DNA of 64,000 nucleotides from DTU013 sp964490975 (GTDB taxonomy: Bacteria; Bacillota; Clostridia; Acetivibrionales; DTU013): assembly GCA_964490975.1 (NCBI GenBank), contig CAZBEQ010000009.1, forward strand, positions 21,207 to 85,206, read 5' to 3'. Each line of letters opens with the position of its first letter. Within the stretch, counting starts at the first letter, position 1. Below are positions 1 through 7,522 of the stretch, in pieces. A program made the position numbers and the translations under genes. The notes under the pieces are model-generated. The model saw nothing but the letters and a program-made list of their open reading frames with translations, was not told the DNA's origin and did not search any database.

Positions 1-468
1 GATATGGTCATTCTCATCGAATTGTGATGTTGGTTTTTCCGGGATCATTATAAAGCCGTTAAGCTGCGCGTCGACTATTATTGGTACAATTATATCTATA
101 TTACATGCCCTGCATATATCTTCTTCAAAGAACCGCAGTATTGAATCCTTTCCTGTAAGGATGTTACCGTGGAAAATAGCCAGGTCATTAAGCTTTTTAC
201 TATTTATTACTTCTTTTATACCGGTGTTTATGCCCTTTTCTCTTGTCAGACGGAAGCTGCCATCCTTTAGACAATATAAAGATGAATGCTCAAGTGTCAG
301 CAACTCATTTATAAAATCGAAAGCGGCATTCAAAATCTGTTCCGCATTCAGCTTCTGTGAAAAATAATCAACAGCCATGATAAGACCAGAGTAACGGAAC
401 ATCTTACCTGAAAGTTCTCTTTCTCTTTTTTGCTCTTCAACCTGTTTCAGAATTTCGTTATATACCAT
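1..468 (-). CDS. GAF-domain protein, N-terminal part (cut by window edge)
   Basis: Open frame of 156 codons from an ATG at 468 that runs off at base 1, so the C-terminal part is missing. The start follows GGGAGGCG at a normal distance. A charged, helix-forming opening (EQKRERE) is followed by a region resembling a GAF sensor domain: a helix with DYFSQKLNAEQILNAAFDF, then strands LEHSSLYCLKDGSF and IIVPIIVDAQLNGFIMI. GAF domains bind small ligands or act as dimer modules, usually ahead of a catalytic output such as GGDEF or a phosphatase; that output lies outside the window. The gene starts 27 bases after the FapA gene and is probably cotranscribed with it. The GAF call rests on pattern only. 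Confidence 0.6.
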   Translation of the reverse strand, partial: MVYNEILKQVEEQKRERELSGKMFRYSGLIMAVDYFSQKLNAEQILNAAFDFINELLTLEHSSLYCLKDGSFRLTREKGINTGIKEVINSKKLNDLAIFHGNILTGKDSILRFFEEDICRACNIDIIVPIIVDAQLNGFIMIPEKPTSQFDENDHI

Positions 469-495
469 TTAAACGCCTCCCGGTACAATCGACTG

Positions 496-2076
496 TCATA
501 TCTCTCTCATTTCATTATCCTGAAGGAAGAAGCATGATGCGATCGAATCCTTAAATAATTCTTTAGTATGATTTTTCATTTGTATTGAAGTATTGGGATA
601 TGCTCTTTTTAATATATTGATTTCCCCCTCGCCCTTGACACGGAAGTATTTTTGCATTGTTCTGATCTCTCCCTCAAGACGTTTTACTTCGTCTTTACAG
701 TTAAAATACTTTTCTCTGACAAGCTCATAACCGTTGTACTGCTTTGAGTTTGAATCCATTGGGTTGGGATATACCGCAAATTGCTGCTTGGCTTTTGCCA
801 GTAGTGTTTTTGCCTTTCCGAGAGATTCCTGCAGGTCATCGAGCTCCTTCTTCATCTTGTTACGGTCAAAGCCTTTAACGATGACTTGTGTACGCTTTTC
901 ACTTTCTGTTCCTATATATGCAGCCTCAACCTTTTGCTCTGCCTCAATTACTCCTCCTATTATCTTGCCTTTGGAGGATTCAACTATGACCTGCTTTGCG
1001 GTAATGTTACTGTTCAGACAGTAAAAACCGACATAAACTATGCCGCTGCAAATAACTGTGGCATCAGAAATGAATTTTGTATATATATCCTTTGTGGATT
1101 GTATAACGGCTTTGTTTTTTCCTGCGATACCGCCTTTGATAAGTATATTTCCACCCCTGCTGACTACCTCCTTGACACTACCGATACCGAATTCGCCCAG
1201 GATCTCTATGTCATCCCTGGCAGCTACGGAAAAGTTATCTGCAATAGCTCCTTTAACAGTCAGGAATCCATCAAAGTCTATGTTTCCGGTATTAAAATCA
1301 ATATCGCTGGAGATTTCAAGATAATTCGATACACCGATCCTATCTCCATTAAAATGGACTGCTCCGGTTATTTTTGCATATAGGGTCGTGACGCCATCTT
1401 TAGATACTTCGGAAACTGTGTTATGATCATAGAATAGTGGGAAACGCCTGCCCTTTAGTTGATGTACGACATCACCGCGCACAGTCTTGCCAGGGGTGCC
1501 TTCGGTCGGGTCGGTACGTTCTCCCAGCCAATCGCCTTGTTTTACTTTATTTATCAGATTTAATTCGTAATAATCCACCTTGCCATCTTCTTTGATTTCA
1601 GGCTTAGGATCTTTTAATTCGAATAGTTTGATAACAGAGTCAACGCCATTTACGGGAGGTGTGCCCTCTGCAACCAGAATCGGTACATTGGTCTCAAGCT
1701 TGCCGAGTAAAACATCTGCTTTTACTCCGAAGATGACCCCTCTTTCACGAAGCTTGTTAATGATCTCGCGTACTAATGTACCTCTATTCTCATTTGACAA
1801 TTCAGATTCATCTATACATAATGTTACATATGCCTTCATGTCGTTATCGATTACTTCTATTATTATTCTTTGATCGATTTCTCCAAATTTAATCGGAGGG
1901 TGGGGTGCATTGAGCAGGGCATTCCTGATGGCAATAAAGCTGGTTATTCTGATTTCGGGATTTTTTGTGATGATTATATTGAAATCCTGGATCAGATATC
2001 CCTTCTTGAATGTTTCAAGATAAATCCCATCTGTGTTCCTAATTATTCTAATATAATCATTTTTGATTATGTCCAT
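496..2076 (-). CDS. FapA / DUF342 family protein
   Basis: 526 residues, a typical length for the FapA (DUF342) family. The N-terminal part (about 1-165) contains a proline- and glycine-rich segment with VAEGTPPVNGVDSVI and GTPGKTVRGD, both typical of the family. The centre (about 220-390) is a run of short glycine-spaced strands (NIDFDGFLTVKGAI, IEILGEFGIGSV, NILIKGGIAGKN) expected to form a right-handed beta helix. The C-terminal part (about 410-480) is a charged coiled coil. FapA proteins are linked to polar flagellar assembly and two-component signalling in other bacteria, but no flagellar genes are nearby, so the role here is unknown. It is followed by a GAF protein in the same orientation. 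A TTCGACA (Spo0A-like) site and a structured repeat lie upstream. Confidence 0.85.
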   Translation of the reverse strand: MDIIKNDYIRIIRNTDGIYLETFKKGYLIQDFNIIITKNPEIRITSFIAIRNALLNAPHPPIKFGEIDQRIIIEVIDNDMKAYVTLCIDESELSNENRGTLVREIINKLRERGVIFGVKADVLLGKLETNVPILVAEGTPPVNGVDSVIKLFELKDPKPEIKEDGKVDYYELNLINKVKQGDWLGERTDPTEGTPGKTVRGDVVHQLKGRRFPLFYDHNTVSEVSKDGVTTLYAKITGAVHFNGDRIGVSNYLEISSDIDFNTGNIDFDGFLTVKGAIADNFSVAARDDIEILGEFGIGSVKEVVSRGGNILIKGGIAGKNKAVIQSTKDIYTKFISDATVICSGIVYVGFYCLNSNITAKQVIVESSKGKIIGGVIEAEQKVEAAYIGTESEKRTQVIVKGFDRNKMKKELDDLQESLGKAKTLLAKAKQQFAVYPNPMDSNSKQYNGYELVREKYFNCKDEVKRLEGEIRTMQKYFRVKGEGEINILKRAYPNTSIQMKNHTKELFKDSIASCFFLQDNEMREI

Positions 2077-2136
2077 GATAAATACTCCATCTTATACCAG
2101 AGTTACTGCGTACAAATAATATAGACTTTACATTTA

Positions 2137-2143
2137 TTCGACA
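2137..2143 (-). promoter_or_regulatory. Candidate Spo0A box upstream of the FapA gene
   Basis: TTCGACA on the plus strand reads TGTCGAA toward the FapA gene, the consensus 0A box. It is followed in the direction of the gene by TATATT about 13 bases on, so it sits where a Spo0A-activated promoter would place it. A second TTCGACA is at 20513. Seven-base sites occur by chance, so this is a weak call. Confidence 0.35.
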
Positions 2144-2350
2144 AATGCAATTCAGTCTCCTGCTTAAAATTCGACTTTTTTCCTTATAATGTGATTATTT
2201 TAACTTTCCTAACCGGAAATGATGGGCTCTATCGGCTGGTACGACGAGACAACAGTCCTGGTGACCGCCTTCTCCACATCCGGATTTAAGGCAAGTGCTG
2301 AGAAATTGTTGTGGCATCACACAACATCGCACTACAGCATCTTTACTATA

Positions 2351-2476
2351 GCATTGCACTACCCGATTTCAACTTTAGAACGGAATTATACTGTAAAAAG
2401 GCCGTTTTATAGCCAAGCGTCTATAAAACAAGCCTTTTCCCTCGCAATAGCGTCCTAAAACGGAAATAATGAGTAG
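2351..2476 (-). other. Structured dispersed element, copy A
   Basis: Read on the minus strand this matches 21066-21196 at roughly three positions in four. Both copies contain three nested pairings: an outer stem CTACTC with GGGTAG (GAGTAG in copy B), a middle stem TTTTAGGAC (2452-2460) with GTTCTAAAG (2373-2381), nine pairs including wobbles, and an inner hairpin TTTATAG / CTATAAA (2406-2427) with an eight-base loop. Differences between copies keep the pairs (A-T versus G-T). On this strand it is upstream of the FapA gene by about 275 bases. No known riboswitch family was recognised. Confidence 0.55.
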
Positions 2477-2582
2477 CCTGATCAATGAATACAACTGTTG
2501 AGGCAACATAAACACTAGGTTACAAGTGCAAATCCAGCCCAAGTTTACTTAAGTTAACATAAGTTAATGTGGTAAATTTTTA

Positions 2583-2611
2583 GTGACAAATCATCCAGAA
2601 AATGATAAAAT
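2583..2611 (+). promoter_or_regulatory. Promoter of the SLH gene
   Basis: GTGACA (2583-2588), a 17-base spacer and TAAAAT (2606-2611), about 80 bases before the ATG at 2690. A repeated TAAGTTAA motif lies just upstream at about 2550-2567. Confidence 0.55.
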
Positions 2612-2689
2612 ACTGTAACAAAATGTTATAGCTTGTTATTTATTGTAGCTTATTTATTAATATCTAATTATTCTAAATTGGGGGTTTTT

Positions 2690-4066
2690 ATGAGGAGGTC
2701 GTCTAAAAAAGCTATTTCTCTCCTATTATCACTTTGTATGCTGTTATCCATCCTGATAATGCCGATTCCGGTCCAGGCAGAGGGGGCAGGATCTATTGCA
2801 ACAATGGGCCCTAATCCCAAATATGCGATAGGTCAGGAGGTGGGCGTGCTGGTAGATGATACTGACCTTTGTACTGACACGGTTGATGTCACAGTTACTT
2901 CAAATCTTAATCCAGGAGGAGTTGTTCTCAGCCTGCCAAAGGATAACTCTAACCCCGGTAAATATAGTGGCAAGATCATGATCTCAAGCGACCTCAACGA
3001 TCCCGGCCAACCGAACCGCATTCAGGCTGAGAATGGAGATACAATCACGTTCAGCTACAATGACGGTGGAGAAGTAAGAAGTACAGGCATTAGTGTAGCG
3101 AACAGAGTAGGAAAACCCAGCTCTTCTGTTGATCCCTTACAACCGGTTAAGGCTTTGGAGGTCAATAGTGTATCCAACTTGTATAAAGGAAACAATCAGA
3201 TTGCAATACGCTTTCGTAATGTTAGTGCCCTGAATGGTGATTTTAGCGGACTCATAGCGGACATCAATACGGGTTCCGACGTCAAACACCTTGCATACGA
3301 TGCAGAAACGGACAGGATAGAGTACCATGACAACGATGCTGCAACATGGCGTCTATATGACGATAGTATTTCCGGTTTGGATTTCGGCAGCTTGTCGATT
3401 ACTATAAAAAATGGTGATGATGTTATCGGTGACTCAAGAGTTACGCATGTAATACAGCGTATTGGGGCAAATCAGGAATTTACTTCACTTAATAATTATC
3501 AAACAACTGACACTGTTTTATCTTTCTCCACGGATAATTCCGATTATCCGTGGAATATAGAAGAATCCCCAACTCTGAGTGCAACCGTGAGACTCGAAAA
3601 TGGCACTTTGGAGTGTGAACCTAGTGTTGTTGTTATGTCTGACAACAAACTGGAATTAACTATACCTGCTAATGCTTCAGCTGCTGAGGGCCGCCGCATC
3701 GTCAGTATATATGAAGAAGGGGAGTTGTTGGCCGACTGGGCAAAGGGATATATAAAAGCCGCATATGACAAGGGAATAATCAGTCCGTACGCTGACGGAA
3801 CCTTCAGGCCTTCACAGAGTATTACGAGGGCAGAAATGGTAGAGATGCTGGTCAAGGCAATGGGGTTGAAGCCAGCCGGAGATGCTGCAGCTTTCAAGGA
3901 TCAGAAGGATATACCTGCAAACGTAAGGCCTTATGTGGCAAAAGCAGCTGAGTTGAACATTATAGCAGGCAAGGGCGATGGCATGTTCCACCCAGCGGAT
4001 TCATTGACCAGAGCAGAGGCCTCCAAGGTAATCATTGAAATGATTGAGGTGCTTGGAAAAATGTAA
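2690..4066 (+). CDS. Secreted S-layer-homology (SLH) domain protein
   Basis: 458 residues from the ATG at 2690, chosen because it follows GGGGG and begins a clean signal peptide (MRRSSKK, a hydrophobic stretch LLLSLCMLLSILIMPIP, cleavage after VQA). An upstream ATG at 2633 would place a hydrophobic stretch before the basic region and has no ribosome site. The central region (about 30-350) is beta-rich with no recognised family; it may be an adhesin or S-layer scaffold. The C-terminal 115 residues hold two SLH repeats, each with the GTFRPSQSITRAEM / GMFHPADSLTRAEA pattern, which anchor proteins to pyruvylated cell-wall polysaccharide. Two rather than three SLH repeats is slightly short. The gene has its own promoter and terminator, so it is monocistronic. 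Confidence 0.85.
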   Translation: MRRSSKKAISLLLSLCMLLSILIMPIPVQAEGAGSIATMGPNPKYAIGQEVGVLVDDTDLCTDTVDVTVTSNLNPGGVVLSLPKDNSNPGKYSGKIMISSDLNDPGQPNRIQAENGDTITFSYNDGGEVRSTGISVANRVGKPSSSVDPLQPVKALEVNSVSNLYKGNNQIAIRFRNVSALNGDFSGLIADINTGSDVKHLAYDAETDRIEYHDNDAATWRLYDDSISGLDFGSLSITIKNGDDVIGDSRVTHVIQRIGANQEFTSLNNYQTTDTVLSFSTDNSDYPWNIEESPTLSATVRLENGTLECEPSVVVMSDNKLELTIPANASAAEGRRIVSIYEEGELLADWAKGYIKAAYDKGIISPYADGTFRPSQSITRAEMVEMLVKAMGLKPAGDAAAFKDQKDIPANVRPYVAKAAELNIIAGKGDGMFHPADSLTRAEASKVIIEMIEVLGKM

Positions 4067-4081
4067 TTAAGTTAAATAAAT

Positions 4082-4122
4082 AAAGCCGGAGGAGTCAATT
4101 CTCTTCCGGCTTTATTTGTCTT
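4082..4122 (+). terminator. Rho-independent terminator after the SLH gene
   Basis: Inverted repeat AAAGCCGGA ... TCCGGCTTT with an inner GAG/CTC extension, followed by TTTATTTGTCTTTT. It starts 16 bases after the stop codon. Confidence 0.85.
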
Positions 4123-4137
4123 TTCTTGAATTAATTT

Positions 4138-4193
4138 TGCAAAGCATGCTTGACAAATAGTGCAAAGCATACTATACTAAAAATGCAAAGCGC
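4138..4193 (+). promoter_or_regulatory. Promoter with three operator-like repeats, XRE cassette
   Basis: TTGACA (4150-4155), 17 bases, TATACT (4173-4178). The motif TGCAAAGC occurs at 4138, 4161 and 4184, exactly 23 bases apart, so one copy sits upstream of the -35, one in the spacer and one after the -10. Such phased repeats suggest binding by the XRE regulator encoded next (autoregulation); that link is inference. Confidence 0.7.
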
Positions 4194-4225
4194 ACATTGC
4201 AATATGACTTGAGGGGAGGGATTGT

Positions 4226-4432
4226 TTGAATACCAGGATTCCGGAATTACGGAAGAAGAATAAATTATCACAGGAAGAGCTTGCTTTGGCGGTAGGGGTC
4301 ACCAGACAGACGATAACTTCGCTGGAATGCGGCAAGTACACCGCCTCGCTGGTATTGGCGCATAAGATAGCCAGACATTTTGGGTTGACAATAGAGGAAG
4401 TATTTGATTTTTCAGATGAGGAGGATATTTAG
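4226..4432 (+). CDS. Small XRE-family HTH regulator
   Basis: 68 residues starting at a TTG behind GGGGAGGG. Almost the entire protein is a helix-turn-helix domain: LRKKNKLSQEELALAVGVTRQTITSLECGKY, with the second helix TRQTITSLE as the recognition helix. It resembles the short YozG-type regulators that Firmicutes pair with small membrane proteins of unknown function. Only three bases separate its stop from the next ATG, and the following two genes encode membrane proteins, which fits that cassette. The three 23-base-spaced repeats in its promoter are the likely binding sites. Confidence 0.85.
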   Translation: MNTRIPELRKKNKLSQEELALAVGVTRQTITSLECGKYTASLVLAHKIARHFGLTIEEVFDFSDEEDI

Positions 4433-4434
4433 CA

Positions 4435-4875
4435 ATGGAAAGGTTTAAAAATAAGATTCGGAAAAGAACAACTTTGATGTCGGTTGTTATAATGGGAATA
4501 TTAGTTACTTATTTTGTATTATCGTTATATAAGGGCAGTCTGCCTGTCATACCCGATTTTATCAGAGGCTTCCATACCGGTGCGTTCATAGGTGTTGAAC
4601 TTACATTTGTGTTTTTTATTTCAAAATACATTGATAGTTTGAGAAAAGAAGAAGCACTCAAAAAATTGTACATAGAAGAAAATGATGAGAGAACAATCAT
4701 GATCATGCAAAAGTCAGGTGCAATTGGGATGGTCATATGTATGATAGGCCTTGCAATTGGTACCATTGTGGCCGGTTTTATAAATACGACCGTGTTCTTT
4801 ACACTACTTGCTGCACTTATATTTATTGCATTGGTCAGGGGATTCATAAAGGTTTATTATCATTCCACGATGTGA
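4435..4875 (+). CDS. Small integral membrane protein of the XRE cassette
   Basis: 146 residues with a basic N terminus (MERFKNKIRKR), then about four hydrophobic segments (near 14-32, 48-65, 96-115, 118-138). The middle hydrophilic loop carries EEALKKLYIEENDERTIMI, where the NDER motif is seen in several small Firmicute membrane proteins that travel with XRE regulators (DUF2178-like). A PDFIRGFHTGA motif at about 40-50 recurs as PDFFRGFAEGF in the next protein. Function is unknown; regulator and membrane proteins are translationally close and likely form one unit. Confidence 0.7.
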   Translation: MERFKNKIRKRTTLMSVVIMGILVTYFVLSLYKGSLPVIPDFIRGFHTGAFIGVELTFVFFISKYIDSLRKEEALKKLYIEENDERTIMIMQKSGAIGMVICMIGLAIGTIVAGFINTTVFFTLLAALIFIALVRGFIKVYYHSTM

Positions 4876-4905
4876 AATAGTGTAATATGATAGGAGTTAT
4901 TATCT

Positions 4906-5154
4906 ATGTGTTTGCTTTGCAATAGTATGAAAGGTAACAGTAACGAAAAAAAACATTTTATATTTAATTGGCAGTTTACGGTTGGACTATTATTATTCAA
5001 CGTCACTTTGATTGTGAATCGATTTATAGAGCTACCGGATTTTTTCCGGGGTTTTGCAGAGGGCTTTAGTATTGTGCTTACTATTTATGGCCTTCTGGCT
5101 GCAACCGTAAAATATATATGCAATCTGATCAAACAAAGTAAAAAGACTGCCTGA
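4906..5154 (+). CDS. Small membrane protein sharing a PDFxRGF motif with its neighbour
   Basis: 82 residues from the ATG at 4906 behind TAGGAG. Two hydrophobic segments (about 20-38 and 50-68) flank PDFFRGFAEGF, the motif also present in the preceding gene, so the two are probably distant paralogues or partners. An in-frame ATG nine codons down is a possible alternative start. It closes the XRE cassette. Function unknown. Confidence 0.6.
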   Translation: MCLLCNSMKGNSNEKKHFIFNWQFTVGLLLFNVTLIVNRFIELPDFFRGFAEGFSIVLTIYGLLAATVKYICNLIKQSKKTA

Positions 5155-5219
5155 AGATGGAATGCGGCAGTGCCACCAGGAATGTCGTCCTGCTGGACCA
5201 GTCAAGTTGAGTCTATTAT

Positions 5220-5287
5220 TTACAAACTCAAGCTCTTACTAAGAACGGTCATTGTTAAACGTGAACCGGGAGAGCTTGAGTTTGTAA
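5220..5287. repeat. Perfect 17-bp inverted repeat with 34-base loop
   Basis: TTACAAACTCAAGCTCT at 5220-5236 and its exact complement at 5271-5287. There is no T run on either side, so it is not a standard terminator, although it lies 11 bases beyond the stop of the minus-strand gene at 5298. It could be the end of a small mobile element or an mRNA-stabilising hairpin. Confidence 0.8.
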
Positions 5288-5297
5288 GCGGTTTACA

Positions 5298-5513
5298 TTA
5301 TCTGCTGCTGTGCCAAATACCGTCTTCCATACAGACTGACTCCGGCCCGTTTCTGTTTTCAATTTTTGACCCGACCGCGTGACGTTTGTGTGCGTAAACG
5401 CAGAAGGCGTCCTTTTCGGCATTGCCTGCAGGTGCTTTGGATACGGCAGTTATATTGTTTGGATCTGTAATACTATTTACAAAAAGGCTATCTTGTCTTT
5501 TACGATTTTGCAT
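5298..5513 (-). CDS. Small protein with a two-cysteine C-terminal motif
   Basis: 71 residues from the ATG at 5513, which follows AAGGGAG by nine bases; a longer frame exists but lacks a ribosome site. The first half is hydrophilic. The second half reads CVYAHKRHAVGSKIENRN then GPESVCMEDGIW, a C-x-Y ... G-S-x-I ... C-x2-D-G-x-W arrangement reminiscent of DUF1496-like small proteins, where the two cysteines may pair. The family match is from memory of the pattern only. It stands alone on the minus strand in a gene-poor region. Expression and function are unknown. Confidence 0.5.
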   Translation of the reverse strand: MQNRKRQDSLFVNSITDPNNITAVSKAPAGNAEKDAFCVYAHKRHAVGSKIENRNGPESVCMEDGIWHSSR

Positions 5514-6270
5514 AATATCAATCTCCCTTATAATTGTTATAGTCAATCGGTTAAAATTAGTGACCTTTTTTTATTATTCAACTGTATAGCAAAAAATATT
5601 CATAGCTGATTGTTGAAAGCGGAATCAACTATTCTTTAATAAAGCCCTGGGAAAATTTTATCAAACACAGTATCAAGAGTTGGAATTAGACTCTGAAAAT
5701 CAACTAAAGTGCAATCCTACCCGGGTGACTGTATGGAAAATCAACTAAAGTGCAGGCATGGTTACATAATCATAAAATGCGTTTCATTATCAGGTGAAAT
5801 GATTTACCATAACCCGGTTATTAGTCACTTATGTTTGAATATTTGTACTGTAGTTGAAATTCTATACATCGTTTACTAATTGGCGTTTGTATCATCGTGA
5901 TGTTGCGCTCTTTACGCTATTAAACAGCTTATCACACTCACTTGCCTCGATTTGATGCATTGACCATAAATTTGTTTACATGGTAAAATGTATTAACATA
6001 TTTGTTAATGAAGCTTAAAAATTCCACAGTAGCCTCAAGCTTTGTGCAAAAATTCGGATGATGTGTGCTTTATTTTTGATTTTATTGAATAATTACAGTT
6101 ATAGGTACACATAATTAAAGCATTCATAACATTATGACTATACTGCGATTACATATTTGCCATTTTTCCACACAGTAATTGTAGTTTTGCACAGTTCAGG
6201 CTTGTCCGGTAAGTTGGTAAGCCGGTAAGTTGTGAGCGTTGAGTAAAATACTTATATTAAGGGAAATACG
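5514..6270. other. Gene-free stretch with a short direct repeat
   Basis: About 750 bases with no convincing gene on either strand. The 19-base GAAAATCAACTAAAGTGCA occurs twice (5695-5713 and 5736-5754), 41 bases apart. Nothing else was recognised. The base composition is A+T rich. It may be the remains of a mobile element, but no transposase trace was found. Confidence 0.6.
5695..5754. repeat. 19-bp direct repeat, two copies
   Basis: GAAAATCAACTAAAGTGCA at 5695 and again at 5736, separated by 22 bases. The copies are identical. Function unknown. Confidence 0.75.
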
Positions 6271-6933
6271 ATGATGAAGATTAAAACGTGTATTCTGTTT
6301 GACCTTGACGGAACACTGACAAGCCCGGCCGTGGGAATAACAAAATCAGTTAACTATGCGCTTGAGTTTTTTGGCATATACACAGAAGATCTGTGTGAAC
6401 TTCATAAATTCATAGGTCCTCCGCTAAAAGAATCTTTTATGAAATATTATGGGTTTGACGAAGAACGGGCAAATCTTGCGGTTGATAAGTACAGGGAGTA
6501 TTTCAGGGAGACCGGAATATATGAGAATGAGCTGATAGATGGAATAGATGTATTACTCAGGAAGCTTTCGGAGGACGGCAGGCAGCTGATTGTAGCGACC
6601 TCCAAGCCCAAGGTTTATGCAGATATCATACTGGAGCATTTCGGTCTGATGAAATACTTCAGCCAGGTTTGTGGAAGTGAGCTTGATGGTACAAGAGTCA
6701 AAAAGGATGAAGTGATAACTTATGCTCTTGAAAAAGCTGGTATAAGCGATCCAGAGGCAGCAGTCATGGTAGGTGACCGTGAACATGATGTCTTTGGTGC
6801 AAAGAAAGCAGGCATTGAATGCATAGGTGTATTGTTTGGCTACGGAAGCCGTGAAGAGCTACAGGTTGCAGGAGCGGAGTATGTGGCTGAGACTGTGGAG
6901 GAGCTCGGGATGGTTCTTATGGACCGCTGGTGA
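6271..6933 (+). CDS. HAD-superfamily phosphatase (phosphoglycolate phosphatase-like)
   Basis: 220 residues. The four HAD motifs are present: motif I FDLDGTLT (nucleophile Asp at about 10), motif II VATSKP (about 108), motif III lysine near VKKDE, and motif IV MVGDREHDVFGA (about 168). An alpha-helical cap lies between motifs I and II, as in subclass IA enzymes such as Gph, PpaX or 5'-nucleotidase-like members. These hydrolyse small phosphate esters in the cytoplasm; the substrate cannot be told from sequence. The ribosome site (AAGGGAAA) is modest. Immediately after the stop codon, the last 20 codons are repeated in frame (see next entry). Confidence 0.85.
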   Translation: MMKIKTCILFDLDGTLTSPAVGITKSVNYALEFFGIYTEDLCELHKFIGPPLKESFMKYYGFDEERANLAVDKYREYFRETGIYENELIDGIDVLLRKLSEDGRQLIVATSKPKVYADIILEHFGLMKYFSQVCGSELDGTRVKKDEVITYALEKAGISDPEAAVMVGDREHDVFGAKKAGIECIGVLFGYGSREELQVAGAEYVAETVEELGMVLMDRW

Positions 6934-6999
6934 GATGCAGGCACGGCACATGTGGTCGGAACGGTGGAGGAACTGGGAAAGGTGTTGATGAGGTGTTGA
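6934..6999 (+). pseudogene. In-frame duplicate of the HAD gene's last codons
   Basis: Directly after the TGA at 6931 the same frame reads D-AGTAHVVGTVEELGKVLMRC and stops at 6997. This matches the gene's own end, AGAEYVAETVEELGMVLMDRW. It looks like a tandem duplication of the 3' end that has diverged. A run of GGTGTTGATGAG-like short repeats follows to about 7025. Confidence 0.8.
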
Positions 7000-7046
7000 T
7001 GAGCTGCTGATAAGGTGCTGATATTGAGATGGAGATGTGAATTAAG

Positions 7047-7385
7047 ATGAATATCCAGATTTTTGGCGCAAATAAGTGCTTTGATACAAAGAAGGCAGAG
7101 AGGTACTTTAAGGAACGAAAAATCAAGTACCAGTACGTTGACATACAAAAATTCGGACTGAGCAAGGGCGAGTTTGAATCTGTCAGGGCATCTGTCGGTC
7201 TAAAGGAATTGATCGACACAGGAGTAAAAGAGTATAAGACATTGAATATGCAAAACCTTGGCGTGGGTAATGTGGCAGCTGAAGTGCTTTTTAGTAATCC
7301 CCGGCTGTACAGGACTCCGGTAGTAAGAAATGGCCGGAAGGCCACAGTGGGATATTGTCCAGAGGTATGGGCGGATTGGGAATGA
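7047..7385 (+). CDS. ArsC/Spx-family thioredoxin-fold protein
   Basis: 112 residues, the usual length of the ArsC/Spx family. The N-terminal active-site region is IFGANKCFDTKKAERYFKER with one cysteine at about residue 10, followed by KIKYQYVDIQKFGLSKGE, and a C-terminal RTPVVRNGRKATVGY in which the cis-proline TPV and the arginine are family hallmarks. A single cysteine (CFDT) is closer to arsenate reductase-like YffB/ArsC proteins than to Spx, which has CxxC. No arsenic genes are nearby, so it is best treated as a thiol reductase of unknown substrate. It stands alone between the HAD gene and the PhzF fusion. Confidence 0.8.
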   Translation: MNIQIFGANKCFDTKKAERYFKERKIKYQYVDIQKFGLSKGEFESVRASVGLKELIDTGVKEYKTLNMQNLGVGNVAAEVLFSNPRLYRTPVVRNGRKATVGYCPEVWADWE

Positions 7386-7522
7386 CGGAAGAGTGATGGA
7401 TGAATGGTGTAAGAATGACTATGGAAGCTTCACTTGGCGTGTGGTATTTGCAGAATATTTGTAAGATGATGATAGTGTGAAATAACTTAAATAATTGGAC
7501 AATGATGATAGGAGGTATGTAT

